Assembly: GCA_024256265.1 (NCBI GenBank)
Contig: JACGUK010000001.1
Location: forward strand, 124,001 to 188,000
DNA: 64,000 nt
Direction: 5' to 3'
DNA from: an archaeon
GTDB lineage: Archaea; Thermoproteota; Nitrososphaeria; Nitrososphaerales; JACAEJ01
Both the position numbers and the translations under genes were made by a program. The notes below the pieces were generated by a model. That model did no database searches, was not told the DNA's origin, and was given only the letters and a program-made list of their open reading frames with translations. How positions within the stretch are numbered: position 1 is the first letter of the stretch; each line of letters starts with the position of its first letter. Below, piece by piece: positions 27,585 to 36,898 of this stretch.

Positions 27585-28676
27585 TTAAGCTAAGTATGAG
27601 TTGACTTTCTCTAAATCAAATCTCTCTATGCTCAGCACTTTGTTTATGAAGTTGAATATCTTTATTCTTACATCCTCTGGAAGATTAGGGTACCAAATTG
27701 GAGATGCAATAACTAACCCTCTCCATGCAAAGAAGGGCTGAATCACTTCGAATACTTCATAATCTTTTGTCTTATCTATATAATTCTCCCAAAAATTCAT
27801 GAACAATTTTTCAAAATGTCCTTCAAGCCTACCATGAGCCTGTAAGGAGTAGAATATGTAATTTATGCTCATCGAAGAGAGATCATCGGCAGGCTCTCCC
27901 CACTCTCCCCTGCTCCTATCAAGGACTGTGAAGTCTATGCCCTTTCTGAAAATTATGTTCCAAGGGTGAAAGTCGCCATGAACTTGTGAGAGCCTATGAG
28001 TCTTTTTCTTTAAAATGTATCTCCAATCTATGCACATCTTCTCTATCTTCTTCAACCCTTCTTCATTTATGTATGGCAAACCAGAAGGATAGCTATCTAT
28101 CAAGCCCATTATGCATTCCCCATGACCTAACAATTCTCTAGCCCTTCTTATGTAGAGACCATGCTCTTTCCTCTTTCTTGAATGTATTTTTACTAAATAA
28201 TCTGATAAGGTTAAGCATCTTCTTACATCTAGTTCATCAATTTCATTAGTAGCCTTTATCCTATCTAGATCAGAGTGATATAACTTGCCCTCTACCTTCT
28301 TCATCAAGATGAAGTACTCATTGCAATCCCCTAAAGACTTCAACTTGCCTTCTTTCGTAAACGCGCCTACATCATAAGATCTGACATGCCTTGGTAGCTT
28401 GTTGAATGTAGAATTTTGCCATATTATAACTTGAGCTCTATCTGAGAAGTGTTCATGACCAAAGCCTCCTCTCTTTAAAGTTTCTAGAACTAAACTCTTC
28501 TTCTTGCCTTTAACATCTATCTCAATAAGATAAGGTAGACCATATCCAAATGCCTTCAGCCTCTTCTCCTTCCTTATCTTCTCCTTACAAAGCTCTCCTA
28601 TGTATTTGATGGTAACTTTATCCTTAAAGACAAACGATAGGTATTCTTGTATCTTATCAGAATCTATTCTAATCAA
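27585..28676 (-). CDS. Aminoglycoside-phosphotransferase-fold kinase
   Basis: 363 residues of the APH/choline-kinase superfamily: a catalytic loop VHGDFHPWNIIF (Asp as base, Asn for Mg) and a metal-binding VLDRSRGEWGEPADDL, where the usual DFD/E is replaced by LDRSRGEWG. N-lobe residues SLVLETLKRGGFGHEHFSDRA resemble a nucleotide-binding strand pair. It likely phosphorylates a small hydroxylated compound (sugar, inositol or similar). Its adjacency to the APS-kinase-like gene recalls bacterial proteins in which the two domains are fused. Confidence 0.75.
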   Translation of the reverse strand: MIRIDSDKIQEYLSFVFKDKVTIKYIGELCKEKIRKEKRLKAFGYGLPYLIEIDVKGKKKSLVLETLKRGGFGHEHFSDRAQVIIWQNSTFNKLPRHVRSYDVGAFTKEGKLKSLGDCNEYFILMKKVEGKLYHSDLDRIKATNEIDELDVRRCLTLSDYLVKIHSRKRKEHGLYIRRARELLGHGECIMGLIDSYPSGLPYINEEGLKKIEKMCIDWRYILKKKTHRLSQVHGDFHPWNIIFRKGIDFTVLDRSRGEWGEPADDLSSMSINYIFYSLQAHGRLEGHFEKLFMNFWENYIDKTKDYEVFEVIQPFFAWRGLVIASPIWYPNLPEDVRIKIFNFINKVLSIERFDLEKVNSYLA

Positions 28677-28729
28677 TTTTTTGCAAATTATTTTAAAATG
28701 TAAATGTATTTAATCTTACTTCTGTAACT

Positions 28730-30235
28730 TTACTTTAACCTTGAAAATATCCCTTTTAGACTATTGAGTGTAGCAAGAGCTATATGCCTAAATTCTCTAT
28801 CGATCATTGATAGCGTGATAAGATAGACAAAAGCACCAAACCCTATCAATGTTAAGACAGCTACGATGTAGATGGAAAAAGTTGGGATGTATGCAAGGTT
28901 GAATTTCAGCAACTGAAGCAAAATCGCCATAATGCCTGAGCAGAACAAGTACTTTAAGAGATTAATGAATGGGAATTTAAAGTCCATAGCTCTTTTGGCT
29001 AAAATCCATTTGTACAGTGTAGAGAATAAAGTAACTGTAAGGGATAAGACTGCCCAGACGAGGGCGAGGAAGATATAATCGAATCCCCAAATATTAGAGA
29101 CATATACTAAGATAATCAATCCTAAGATGTAAAATGCAGATGAAACATAAGTTATCAATGGTACTATGAAGAGTTTGCTTTTCATAAAATCCTTGAATTT
29201 ATAGTTGACATTCAACTCTACTTTTTCAGTCCCAACCAAGATTGTGCCAAAAATTCCTGATAGAGTGAAGATCAATGATGCAGGGATCATTGCCCTCAAT
29301 ATCCATAGTAAGTCGGCATAAGTTGGGTTAAGCAAGTAGAGCAGAGGGCGTGCCAGTACAAAGGCTCCAAAGCTCATAGGGATGCCAAACATTAGCACAA
29401 ATCTAATCGATGCCTCAACATCTCTTTTACCTCCTCCTCCTAGCAACTTTGGATAGAGGGCTATAGCCAAGAGGCCTGAATATGTAACAATAGTGCTTAT
29501 TATGTCTGGAACTTTAAAGTATGTTAAAGGTATAGGCGAACCTGTGAGCGCAGGGACTATAAGCCCATCGAAACTATATAAGATTCTTGGTAATGAGCCA
29601 AATATAGGAAGCCAAAAGACTTTGAGCCATCTCTTAGCCAATTCCTTATCGAAGTTACCAATCATTGCATCCTTTATCATAAAAGCTAATAAGAATATCT
29701 GGGCTATTTGAGCAAAAGTTATGGCAAGTATGGCACCAATTACTCCTAGTCTAGACTCCATTACAAGCCATATAGCCAATACTACTTTTGCAACTTCGAA
29801 GACAAAGAATCCATAACTCTGAACCTCTGGTCTTATACCTTGAGCAATAGATTCTAAAGTTGATATAGCATAGTAAAGGATAATTTGAATCCCTGCTACA
29901 AGAAAGTATGCTAAAGGCGATTGTATTCTTTGGGCTATAGGGATAGATGCAAGAATGTAAGCTATAGAGGCAATAGGGGCAATGGTCAAGTTCATAATTA
30001 ACCCAGTCTTTGCAACTTTTACACCTCTTGCAATGTACCGAGTTATCCAATAGTTAGAGATCGAAGCAGGAAATAAGACGTAGCTTGCCATTAATCCTAC
30101 AATTTGCCAGATTCCAAAGTCTGCCTCTGTTAGGCGCCTTGTGACTATTATAGAGAACATAAGACCAGTAAAGATGCTCATTATTCTTGTACCATAAGCC
30201 ATTAAGCCAGCATACCTTAGCCGAATGTTACTCAA
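28730..30235 (-). CDS. MOP-superfamily polysaccharide/lipid flippase (Wzx-like)
   Basis: 501 residues with roughly 12-14 hydrophobic helices through the length and the typical start (RIMSIFTGLMFSIIVTRRLTEADFGIWQ) of Wzx/RfbX flippases. It would move lipid-linked sugars across the membrane for surface polysaccharide or glycoprotein synthesis. It lies upstream of the APH-fold kinase and APS-kinase-like gene on the same strand, with a 53-base gap, suggesting a small surface-glycan operon. No glycosyltransferase is present nearby. Confidence 0.85.
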   Translation of the reverse strand: MSNIRLRYAGLMAYGTRIMSIFTGLMFSIIVTRRLTEADFGIWQIVGLMASYVLFPASISNYWITRYIARGVKVAKTGLIMNLTIAPIASIAYILASIPIAQRIQSPLAYFLVAGIQIILYYAISTLESIAQGIRPEVQSYGFFVFEVAKVVLAIWLVMESRLGVIGAILAITFAQIAQIFLLAFMIKDAMIGNFDKELAKRWLKVFWLPIFGSLPRILYSFDGLIVPALTGSPIPLTYFKVPDIISTIVTYSGLLAIALYPKLLGGGGKRDVEASIRFVLMFGIPMSFGAFVLARPLLYLLNPTYADLLWILRAMIPASLIFTLSGIFGTILVGTEKVELNVNYKFKDFMKSKLFIVPLITYVSSAFYILGLIILVYVSNIWGFDYIFLALVWAVLSLTVTLFSTLYKWILAKRAMDFKFPFINLLKYLFCSGIMAILLQLLKFNLAYIPTFSIYIVAVLTLIGFGAFVYLITLSMIDREFRHIALATLNSLKGIFSRLK

Positions 30236-30396
30236 GCTCGTCGTTAGACCCTTGTTATTTGCTATTCAAATAGATTTTCTGAAAGTAGGTTTAAAATCAC
30301 CATGATAAACTCTTAATACAGGACTGCCTGAAGAATTAGAATAAAAGAACTTTAATGTTCCTAAATAGCTTTAAAGATAGGTAAGAATCTTTATGG

Positions 30397-30497
30397 CGCC
30401 GCCGGTCGGACTTGAACCGACGACCAACTGGTCCCTGCGTGGATTAACAGCCTCAGCTTACATTATCAGTTGCTCTACCACGCTGAGCTACGGCGGC
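30397..30497 (-). tRNA. tRNA-Asn (anticodon GTT) with two introns
   Basis: Reading the minus strand from 30497: acceptor GCCGCCG, TA, D arm GCTC-AGCGTGGTA-GAGC, then ACTG. The next anticodon-stem base and the loop CTGTTAA are separated from ACTG by 15 bases (30466-30452), and the loop is separated from the closing stem CCAGT by 12 bases at the canonical 37/38 site (30444-30433). Removing both gives a perfect stem ACTGG/CCAGT and the GTT anticodon. The T arm is GTCGG-TTCAAGT-CCGAC, discriminator G. GCCGCCG is typical of archaeal tRNA-Asn. The mature length is 74. Confidence 0.85.
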
Positions 30498-30542
30498 TAG
30501 CCATTCAGCAAGAATTGTATTCATAGCTTTAAGTTTTGCTTT

Positions 30543-32663
30543 TTAGATTGTTCCACAATAAGGAGTAGGGCAACCTCCAGAATATTCAGAGTCAGCGCTA
30601 ACATATTCTAAAGTCTCGCCTCTCTCTACACCAAGAACTGAGCTCAGGTATAGGACTTGCTCTTTCTTGCTACCATATCTATATACAGTTATGCCCTTAC
30701 AACCGAGCTTGTAGGCTAAAAGATAGGCATCTCTTACATCCTCTACAGTAGCATTGTGTGGTAAGTTAATAGTCTTTGAGACAGCATTATCTGTGTATCT
30801 CTGAAAGGCTGCCTGCATCCTTACATGCCACTCAGGCTCTATATCTAATGCTGTTACAAATAATCTTTTAACATCCTCTGGAATCCCTTCAATCTCTTGG
30901 ATGGAGCCTTTCTTTGCTATCTCCATCATTAAGCCCTCACTGTAGAACCCTCTTTTCTTTGCAATTTCTTCAAATATAGAGTTTGCTTCTAAGAGTCTTG
31001 TCCCTTCTAGAACATTTCTTACAAAGGAGACTGCGAACAAAGGCTCTATACTGCCAGAACAACCAGCAATTATAGAAATTGTGCCTGTTGGGGCAATTGT
31101 AGTTACAGTGGCATTACGAATCATTTTAAAGTCTCTTTTCTCCCATAAGCTTCCCTCAAAGTTAGGAAATGAGCCTCGCTCTTCAGCCAATTCTACAGAT
31201 TTCTCCATGGCTTCTTTAGAGATGAAGCTCATAACCTTTTCAGCTATCATTAAAGCATCCTTTGAATCATATTGTATACCAAGCTTTATGAGCATATCTG
31301 CAAAGCCCATTACTCCTAGTCCTATCTTTCTGTTGGCTTTTGTTACAATCTCTATTTGAGGTAATGGATATTTGTTAACATCTATTACATTATCAAGAAA
31401 ATGAACTGAGGCACGAATTGTATACCTTAACTTATCCCATAAAATATCATCCTTGACCATCTTTGACAAATTTATGGAGCCTAGATTACAAGATTCATAG
31501 GGCAATAATGGCTGCTCACCACATGGATTTGTGCTTTCTATCTCCCCAATATTGGGAGTAGGATTGTAACGATTTATTGTATTTATGAATATGGCTCCAG
31601 GGTCACCTGTAGCCCAAGCCATAGTTACTATTAAGTTGAAGACATTACTAGCCTTGAGCCTATTTACAGGCTCTTTTGTGCGAGGATTTATCAATTCATA
31701 CTCATCGTCTCTCTCCAAAGCCTTCATGAAACTATCAGGGATAGCTACAGATATGTTAAAGTTTGTAAGAAAACCTTCCTTCGACTTGGCTGTTATGAAC
31801 TCGATTATATCTGGATGATCCACTCTTAAGATGCCCATATTTGCTCCTCTTCTTCTACCTCCTTGCTTGATTACGTCTGTTGCAGCATCATATATACGCA
31901 TGAAAGAAACAGGACCTGATGCTATGCCTTTTGTGGAGCCTACTATGTCTCCCTTCGGTCTTAATCTAGAGAAGGAGAAGCCAGTCCCCCCTCCTGATTG
32001 ATGAATCAATGCTGCATACTTTAGAGTATCAAATATGCTCTGCATAGAATCTTCTACTGGTAGTACAAAGCAGGCTGAAAGCTGCCCAATTCTTGTTCCG
32101 GCATTCATAAGAGTTGGAGAGTTAGGTATGAATTCGAGGCTAGCCATTAGTCTATAAAATTCTTCTTCGATGCTCTCCACATCTGTTGCCTTATTGTATA
32201 AAAGGTCAGCAGCAGCTACAGTTTTAGCTACCCTTCCAAACATTTGTCTTGGGGTTTCAATGACTTTACCCTCCATGTCCTTTTGAAGATATCTTCTTTC
32301 GAGTACGCTTACAGCGTTGACAGAGAGCTTCAGATCATCAGCCACTCCAAAGAACTTCTTTGCTTCTCGAATTTCAGTGCGCTTCCTTCGGTATAGAATG
32401 TAAGCTTTTGCTACATCAGCGTAACCATTCCTTATGAGAGTCTCCTCAACTATATCTTGTACGTTCTCAACATGAGGAATCTTTCCCTTAAATCTCTCTT
32501 CAATAATAGCTACGACTTGATTTGAAAGCTTTTTTGCTTCTTCTCCATCCTCATGATTTACAGCAATGAAAGCCTTAGCTATAGCATTAGCTATCTTGTC
32601 AGCCTCGAATTTGACTATTCTTCCATCTCTTTTACGAATTTCCTGAATTTTTACACTTGACAT
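30543..32663 (-). CDS. nrdJ: Adenosylcobalamin-dependent (class II) ribonucleotide reductase
   Basis: 706 residues. An N-terminal ATP-cone ([20 protein letters not shown], residues ~4-90) is followed by the ten-stranded barrel with [10 protein letters not shown] (active-site Cys), [31 protein letters not shown] (radical site Cys-Glu) and [18 protein letters not shown], all NrdJ hallmarks. The C-terminal CPTPYC pair would shuttle reducing equivalents. The enzyme makes deoxyribonucleotides using B12 instead of an oxygen-dependent partner. No NrdB-like gene is present. A TATA-like ATTTATTA lies at ~32695-32702 on the same strand. Confidence 0.95.
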   Translation of the reverse strand: MSSVKIQEIRKRDGRIVKFEADKIANAIAKAFIAVNHEDGEEAKKLSNQVVAIIEERFKGKIPHVENVQDIVEETLIRNGYADVAKAYILYRRKRTEIREAKKFFGVADDLKLSVNAVSVLERRYLQKDMEGKVIETPRQMFGRVAKTVAAADLLYNKATDVESIEEEFYRLMASLEFIPNSPTLMNAGTRIGQLSACFVLPVEDSMQSIFDTLKYAALIHQSGGGTGFSFSRLRPKGDIVGSTKGIASGPVSFMRIYDAATDVIKQGGRRRGANMGILRVDHPDIIEFITAKSKEGFLTNFNISVAIPDSFMKALERDDEYELINPRTKEPVNRLKASNVFNLIVTMAWATGDPGAIFINTINRYNPTPNIGEIESTNPCGEQPLLPYESCNLGSINLSKMVKDDILWDKLRYTIRASVHFLDNVIDVNKYPLPQIEIVTKANRKIGLGVMGFADMLIKLGIQYDSKDALMIAEKVMSFISKEAMEKSVELAEERGSFPNFEGSLWEKRDFKMIRNATVTTIAPTGTISIIAGCSGSIEPLFAVSFVRNVLEGTRLLEANSIFEEIAKKRGFYSEGLMMEIAKKGSIQEIEGIPEDVKRLFVTALDIEPEWHVRMQAAFQRYTDNAVSKTINLPHNATVEDVRDAYLLAYKLGCKGITVYRYGSKKEQVLYLSSVLGVERGETLEYVSADSEYSGGCPTPYCGTI

Positions 32664-32866
32664 ATATTAACCATTATTTGTATAACAAGAAGTCTAATAA
32701 ATCGTTTTTCTAGATCGTTTAAATTAAAATAATAAATAGGGTTATTTGACAAATATACAAATAAGAGGGAGTGTTATGGTAGGCGATTCCTTTCCATTCC
32801 TCATTCAAAATTAAAAAGGACACATTTGAGCAAGAGATAGAGGTAGAGGGCCATCTAATAGATTCT

Positions 32867-34066
32867 ATGATATTAACGAAGATCTTTGATAGGATAATGG
32901 ATCTAGGCGGAGACTTCGAGGTAATAGAGTTTAGAATAGGCAAGAGAAAGCAAGACTATAGTTATGCTAAGTTAATAGTGAAGGGGAGAGATGAAAATCA
33001 TCTTAATGTATTGTTAGAAGAGCTATACCGTTTAGGAGCTTACTCTCCAAGGATAAATGAAGCCAAGCTTGTTCCAGCACCTGCTGATAAAGTCTTGCCC
33101 GATGATTTCTATTCAACTACCTCCCATCCTACATCGATCTTGATAAATGGCAAGTGGATAGAAGTTTACGATCAGATGATGGACAAAGTTATTGTTGTAA
33201 ATAAGGAAATGAATTCAGCAAGATGTAAGTTCATAAGTGAGGTAAAGCGTGGCGATTTTATTGTAGTTGGTGAGGATGGTATAAAAGTCAAGCCTCCTGA
33301 GAGACCAAGAGAGGGTGCTGTTCTATTCGAGTTTATGGCTAGCAAGGCGTCCTCTGAGAAGCCATCAGTTTCTATAGTTAGGCAGATAGCAAGAGATATT
33401 TATGAGATAAAGGTCAAGGGTGGAAAGATAGCTGTTGTGGCAGGTCCTGCAATAGTTCACACAGGTGCTGCTCCTTCTTTTGCAAAGATGATAAGGCTAG
33501 GCTATGTGGATGCTCTATTATCAGGCAATGCTTTGGCTGTTCATGATGTAGAATATGCCCTCTTTGGGACATCTTTGGGGATGAGCATAGAAGATGGGGC
33601 GACTTCACTTAAAGGCTACAGAAATCATCTTGTAGCCATAAATGAGATAATGAAGGCTGGCTCTTTATCAGAGGCTGTGAAGAAAGGAGTATTAAAAAAA
33701 GGGATAATGTATGAATGTATTGTGAATAAAGTGCCATTCGCCCTTGCTGGCTCTATTCGTGATGATGGACCATTGCCTGATGTTATAACAGATACAGTAA
33801 AAGCTCAGAAGAGGTATAAAGAACTTCTTAAAGGTGCAAAATTGGTTGTAATGCTTGCTTCAACTTTGCACTCAATAGCTGTCGGTAACCTTTTACCATC
33901 AACTATAAAAGTAGTATGTGTTGACATAAACCCTGCAGTTACTACAAAGCTTATGGATAGAGGTACTGCTCAAGCAGCTGGTATAGTATCAGATGTAGGT
34001 GTATTCTTGCCTCTATTGGTAGATGAGCTTGAGAAGCATCCAATAAAAAATATTCAGAGTGAGTAG
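32867..34066 (+). CDS. TIGR00300 (LOR/SDH bifunctional) family protein, ornithine cyclodeaminase-type
   Basis: 399 residues from the only canonical start. The family core is clear: FDRIMDLGGDFEVIEF, KVLPDDFYSTTSHPTSI, and a C-terminal Rossmann half with GPAIVHTGAAPSFAKMIRLGYVDALLSGNALAVHD. A methanococcal member is an ornithine cyclodeaminase (ornithine to proline). The family N-terminus normally includes a REVEV.GH.IDS stretch; here the matching EQEIEVEGHLIDS is encoded in frame just upstream of the ATG (from ~32825), with no ATG/GTG/TTG. The true start is therefore probably an ATT at 32810 or further upstream after a frameshift. The arginine-pathway operon elsewhere in the window supplies its substrate. 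Confidence 0.85.
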   Translation: MILTKIFDRIMDLGGDFEVIEFRIGKRKQDYSYAKLIVKGRDENHLNVLLEELYRLGAYSPRINEAKLVPAPADKVLPDDFYSTTSHPTSILINGKWIEVYDQMMDKVIVVNKEMNSARCKFISEVKRGDFIVVGEDGIKVKPPERPREGAVLFEFMASKASSEKPSVSIVRQIARDIYEIKVKGGKIAVVAGPAIVHTGAAPSFAKMIRLGYVDALLSGNALAVHDVEYALFGTSLGMSIEDGATSLKGYRNHLVAINEIMKAGSLSEAVKKGVLKKGIMYECIVNKVPFALAGSIRDDGPLPDVITDTVKAQKRYKELLKGAKLVVMLASTLHSIAVGNLLPSTIKVVCVDINPAVTTKLMDRGTAQAAGIVSDVGVFLPLLVDELEKHPIKNIQSE

Positions 34067-34158
34067 AAATTTTAAGATGATAAAGTGCTTGATGATGTTA
34101 GATTTTTTAGCCTCTAGTTCTTATATCTCTCTTCAATCAAATCTTCCTAAGTTTTTAG

Positions 34159-34247
34159 TGGGCCCGATGGGCTTCGATCCCATGACCAACCGGTATCTAC
34201 CCAAATGGTTATGAGCCGGTTGCTCTACCAAGCTGAGCTACGGGCCC
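34159..34247 (-). tRNA. tRNA with anticodon CAT (elongator Met or Ile2) with one intron
   Basis: Minus strand from 34247: acceptor GGGCCCG, TA, D arm GCTC-AGCTTGGTA-GAGC, stem ACCGG, loop CTCATA then 15-base intron at the canonical 37/38 site (34209-34195), A, stem CCGGT, variable TGGTC, T arm ATGGG-ATCGAAG-CCCAT, acceptor CGGGCCC, discriminator A. The G1-C72 pair excludes the initiator. GGGCCCGTAGCTCAG is the acceptor/D pattern of archaeal tRNA-Ile, so a CAT-reading Ile2 (agmatidine-modified) is a strong alternative to elongator Met. The T loop starts with A where T54 is expected. Confidence 0.85.
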
Positions 34248-34502
34248 TAAAAAGAATCTAAGATAGTACTATTTAGATTTTAAGTTATATTTGAGCTAAA
34301 CTTTACATTATCGGAATTCTGCCTAATTACTGAAGCTCAGAGCCACGGGTGTAATAAAAGGACATCGTCACCCACTTGTTGCATCGAGCAAATACGATTT
34401 AAAATAAAAAATATTTTGAAGACAGATTTCAGAGCGCTAAGCTTCCGATATTGAATAAAAATGATGAGAGAGTTTTTGCGTTTAATAAGAATAATTTAAA
34501 CC

Positions 34503-34510
34503 TATATAAT
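34503..34510 (+). promoter_or_regulatory. TATA box for the MFS gene
   Basis: TATATAAT is centred 27 bases before the ATG at 34533, so the transcript should be leaderless. The preceding gap (34248-34502) holds no gene that I can support. Confidence 0.6.
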
Positions 34511-34532
34511 GCTGTATCATCGCTAAAAATGG

Positions 34533-35720
34533 ATGGCCCCTTCAAAACTGATCAGGATTAAAGCAGCGTATGTGGCGATTCTCCTCCTTGGCATAGTGAG
34601 CCTTATGGGTGATTTGGTTTATGAGGGGTCAAGAGGAATCATACCAGACTATCTTAATTTTCTTGGAGCACCAGCGCTTTTTGTAGGCCTAGTTACTGGC
34701 TTAGGAGAGTTCTTAGGCTACGCTATGAGGCTTGTTAGTGGTATTCTTGCAGACACCACAAAGGCTTACTGGTTCTTCATATTTGCAGGTTATGGCTTGA
34801 TTATCGCAGTTCCTCTTATGGCTTTTTCGTGGGGATGGGAAGTAATAGCCCTACTCGTGCTTGTAGAGAGGTTTGGAAAGGCTGTCAGGTCGCCTTCAAG
34901 AGACACAGTTCTATCTGTAGTTAGCAAGGGTATAGGGTCAGGAAAAGCCTTCGGGATACATGAATTCTTAGATCAAATTGGTGCCATACTTGGTCCTTTA
35001 ATTGTGGTAGTTCTCATGCTATATACAAAAAATGATTATTCAAATGTGTTCAAATTCATGATCATACCTTATTTTGTTATGTTATTAGCACTGAGTTATA
35101 CGTATAAGAGAGTTAGAGGCCAGACATATGCAGAAACAAGAGTCGAAGAAAAGCAAGGTTTGACTAAATCCTTTTATATTTATACTATTGCTGTAACTCT
35201 CAATACAATTGGATTGATCCACATTTCACTCATACTCTTCAAAGCTTCTGAAATTTTACAACCTATTCATCAGCAATGGATCGTTCCAGTTCTTTACTTG
35301 GTTGTTCAGGGTATTGACGCACCTATAGCATTGATTTCAGGCTATTTTTACGATAGAGCTGGTGTCAAAGTTCTCTTTATGCCATTTATCCTCTCTACAC
35401 TTCCACCTATACTTGCCTTGTTAAGTAATCAGCTTTTAATGCTTGTAGCTGCATCTGTATTCTTTGGCTTAGTTTTAGGGATGCAAGAGTCAATATATAG
35501 AGCAGCAGTGGCAGATTTGGCGCCTCTAACTTCAAGAGGTAAGGCTTATGGATTATTTAATACAGCCTATGGGCTTGGCTTTTTGGCTAGTGGTACAATA
35601 TATGGTAGTTTTATGGATTATAGAATCCCTAGCATTGCTGTGGTAGCCTATGCCCTTTTAACTCAAATTGTTGCTATATTTCTACTATTGAATGTGAAGA
35701 AGTCGATGACAAAGGTTTAA
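34533..35720 (+). CDS. Major facilitator superfamily transporter
   Basis: 395 residues with 12 apparent membrane helices. The motif-A-like segment GYAMRLVSGILADTTKAYW lies between helices 2 and 3, and SPSRDTVLSVVSKGIGSGKAFGIHEFLDQIGAILGP occupies helices 4-5; the second half repeats the pattern (GYFYDRAGVKVLFMPFI). The opening MGDLVYEGSRGIIPDYL is shared with a group of uncharacterised archaeal and bacterial MFS exporters. The substrate is unknown. The leaderless ATG at 34533 is supported by the TATA box. Confidence 0.85.
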   Translation: MAPSKLIRIKAAYVAILLLGIVSLMGDLVYEGSRGIIPDYLNFLGAPALFVGLVTGLGEFLGYAMRLVSGILADTTKAYWFFIFAGYGLIIAVPLMAFSWGWEVIALLVLVERFGKAVRSPSRDTVLSVVSKGIGSGKAFGIHEFLDQIGAILGPLIVVVLMLYTKNDYSNVFKFMIIPYFVMLLALSYTYKRVRGQTYAETRVEEKQGLTKSFYIYTIAVTLNTIGLIHISLILFKASEILQPIHQQWIVPVLYLVVQGIDAPIALISGYFYDRAGVKVLFMPFILSTLPPILALLSNQLLMLVAASVFFGLVLGMQESIYRAAVADLAPLTSRGKAYGLFNTAYGLGFLASGTIYGSFMDYRIPSIAVVAYALLTQIVAIFLLLNVKKSMTKV

Positions 35721-35784
35721 TATTGCTTTTACTCAGAAACTTTAAAAAATTAAAAGTTTTAAATAAGAAAACAAAGATGTCCTT

Positions 35785-36429
35785 ATGAGAAAGGATTTAG
35801 ACCAATTAATCAAAGCCTATCAAATAAAGAAGGATGAAATTCAAAGGAGAATTTCAGAATTTAAAGGAATGTTAAATGAATCTGATGAGAGATTATTTGC
35901 TGAGCTTGCCTTTTGTCTATGCACACCACAATCAAAAGCTACAACTTGCTGGGATATTGTATCATCGTTGATGAGAAATGGTCTTTTGTTTAAAGGCAAT
36001 GAAGAGCAGATAAGACCCTTTTTGAATGCTATAAGATTTGGAGATAATAAAGCCAAGTATATTGTGAGTGCAAGGAGATTCTTCACTGAAGATTATGAAT
36101 TGAGGATAAAAGATAAGATTCTATCTTTTGATGATTTATTCAAATTGAGAGAATGGTTAGTAGAGAAAATTTTGGGAATTGGGATGAAAGAAGCTAGCCA
36201 CTTTTTAAGAAACATAGGTCTTGGCAAAGATTTGGCTATATTAGATAGGCATATATTAAAAAATCTTAAGGAATATCGTGTTATCAGTGAGATTCCAAAA
36301 TCTATTACTAAAAAGGTATATATTAATATTGAAGATAAGATGAAAGAGTTTTCAAAGAGAATAAACATACCTATGGATGAGTTGGATTTACTTTTTTGGT
36401 CTAAAGAGACAGGAATAATATTCAAATGA
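35785..36429 (+). CDS. ogg: Ogg2-type 8-oxoguanine DNA glycosylase/lyase
   Basis: 214 residues of the archaeal Ogg2 branch of the HhH-GPD superfamily. The helix-hairpin-helix is LVEKILGIGMKEASHFLRNIG with the catalytic lysine (GMKEAS), followed by LAILDRHILKNL with the essential Asp. LCTPQSKATTCWD in the N-terminal helical part matches Ogg2. The last residues GIIFK carry a C-terminal lysine, a feature of this family near the base pocket. The enzyme removes oxidised guanine and nicks the strand. It is 64 bases after the MFS gene. Confidence 0.88.
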   Translation: MRKDLDQLIKAYQIKKDEIQRRISEFKGMLNESDERLFAELAFCLCTPQSKATTCWDIVSSLMRNGLLFKGNEEQIRPFLNAIRFGDNKAKYIVSARRFFTEDYELRIKDKILSFDDLFKLREWLVEKILGIGMKEASHFLRNIGLGKDLAILDRHILKNLKEYRVISEIPKSITKKVYINIEDKMKEFSKRINIPMDELDLLFWSKETGIIFK

Positions 36430-36470
36430 TACCAAAAGGATAAAATATCTTCTTATCAAATCAACTTTGT

Positions 36471-36572
36471 GCTCCGGTGGTGTAGCCCGGACAAGCATAG
36501 TGGCCTTTCGAGCTTGAGCGGGGATTTTTTACCCATAGCCACTGATCGCGGGTTCAAATCCCGCCCGGAGCA
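36471..36572 (+). tRNA. tRNA-Glu (anticodon TTC) with one intron
   Basis: Acceptor GCTCCGG pairs with CCGGAGC (36565-36571), discriminator A, and CCA is encoded at 36573-36575. The anticodon stem GTGGC/GCCAC and loop CTTTCG|A are split by a 26-base intron at canonical 37/38 (36511-36536). The T arm is GCGGG-TTCAAAT-CCCGC. The D stem uses two G-T pairs. Its 3' end is repeated 953 bases downstream, marking it as an integration target. Confidence 0.95.
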
Positions 36573-36576
36573 CCAA
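36565..36576 (+). repeat. attL-like copy (native tRNA-Glu end)
   Basis: CCGGAGCACCAA, overlapping the last acceptor-stem bases, discriminator and CCA of tRNA-Glu. It is identical to the copy at 37518-37529. Confidence 0.65.
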
Positions 36577-36898
36577 CTTATTTCGTGTTTTTCTGCTCGT
36601 TTTGTGGATATTTTAAGTATAAGGCTTCCTCAAACGTTTCCTTTAGACGTCAAAACCAGCATGTTAAAGAAACAAAGCGCATAGCCGTGTAGGAGATCCC
36701 CTACTGAGAGTGGGAGTTCAGATAAGTGGTCTTGATTGCGCCAAAGAAAGGTATATGGTAAGGGAGTCAAAGTGTCAATTCAAGCTCGTACTGATGTGGA
36801 CCTAGATCGATTTTGCTGTAAGTTTTCCATCGACGAAAATATAAAAGCAAGAGTAACTATAATTGAAGCGGGGAAAGTGAACCATAAGGAGAGAAATC

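Noticed and set aside
34159..34247. Initiator tRNA-Met
   Set aside because: It has G1-C72 and no run of three G-C pairs typical of the initiator; A54 alone is not enough.
34390..34555. Forward reading frame with protein-like text before the MFS gene
   Set aside because: It is Asn/Lys-rich as expected from AT-rich DNA, has only a TTG start, and runs into the MFS coding region.
36469..36684. 71-codon ORF running through tRNA-Glu
   Set aside because: It overlaps the whole tRNA and intron; the C-terminal part shows no integrase or other motif, so it is not an SSV-type integrase fragment.
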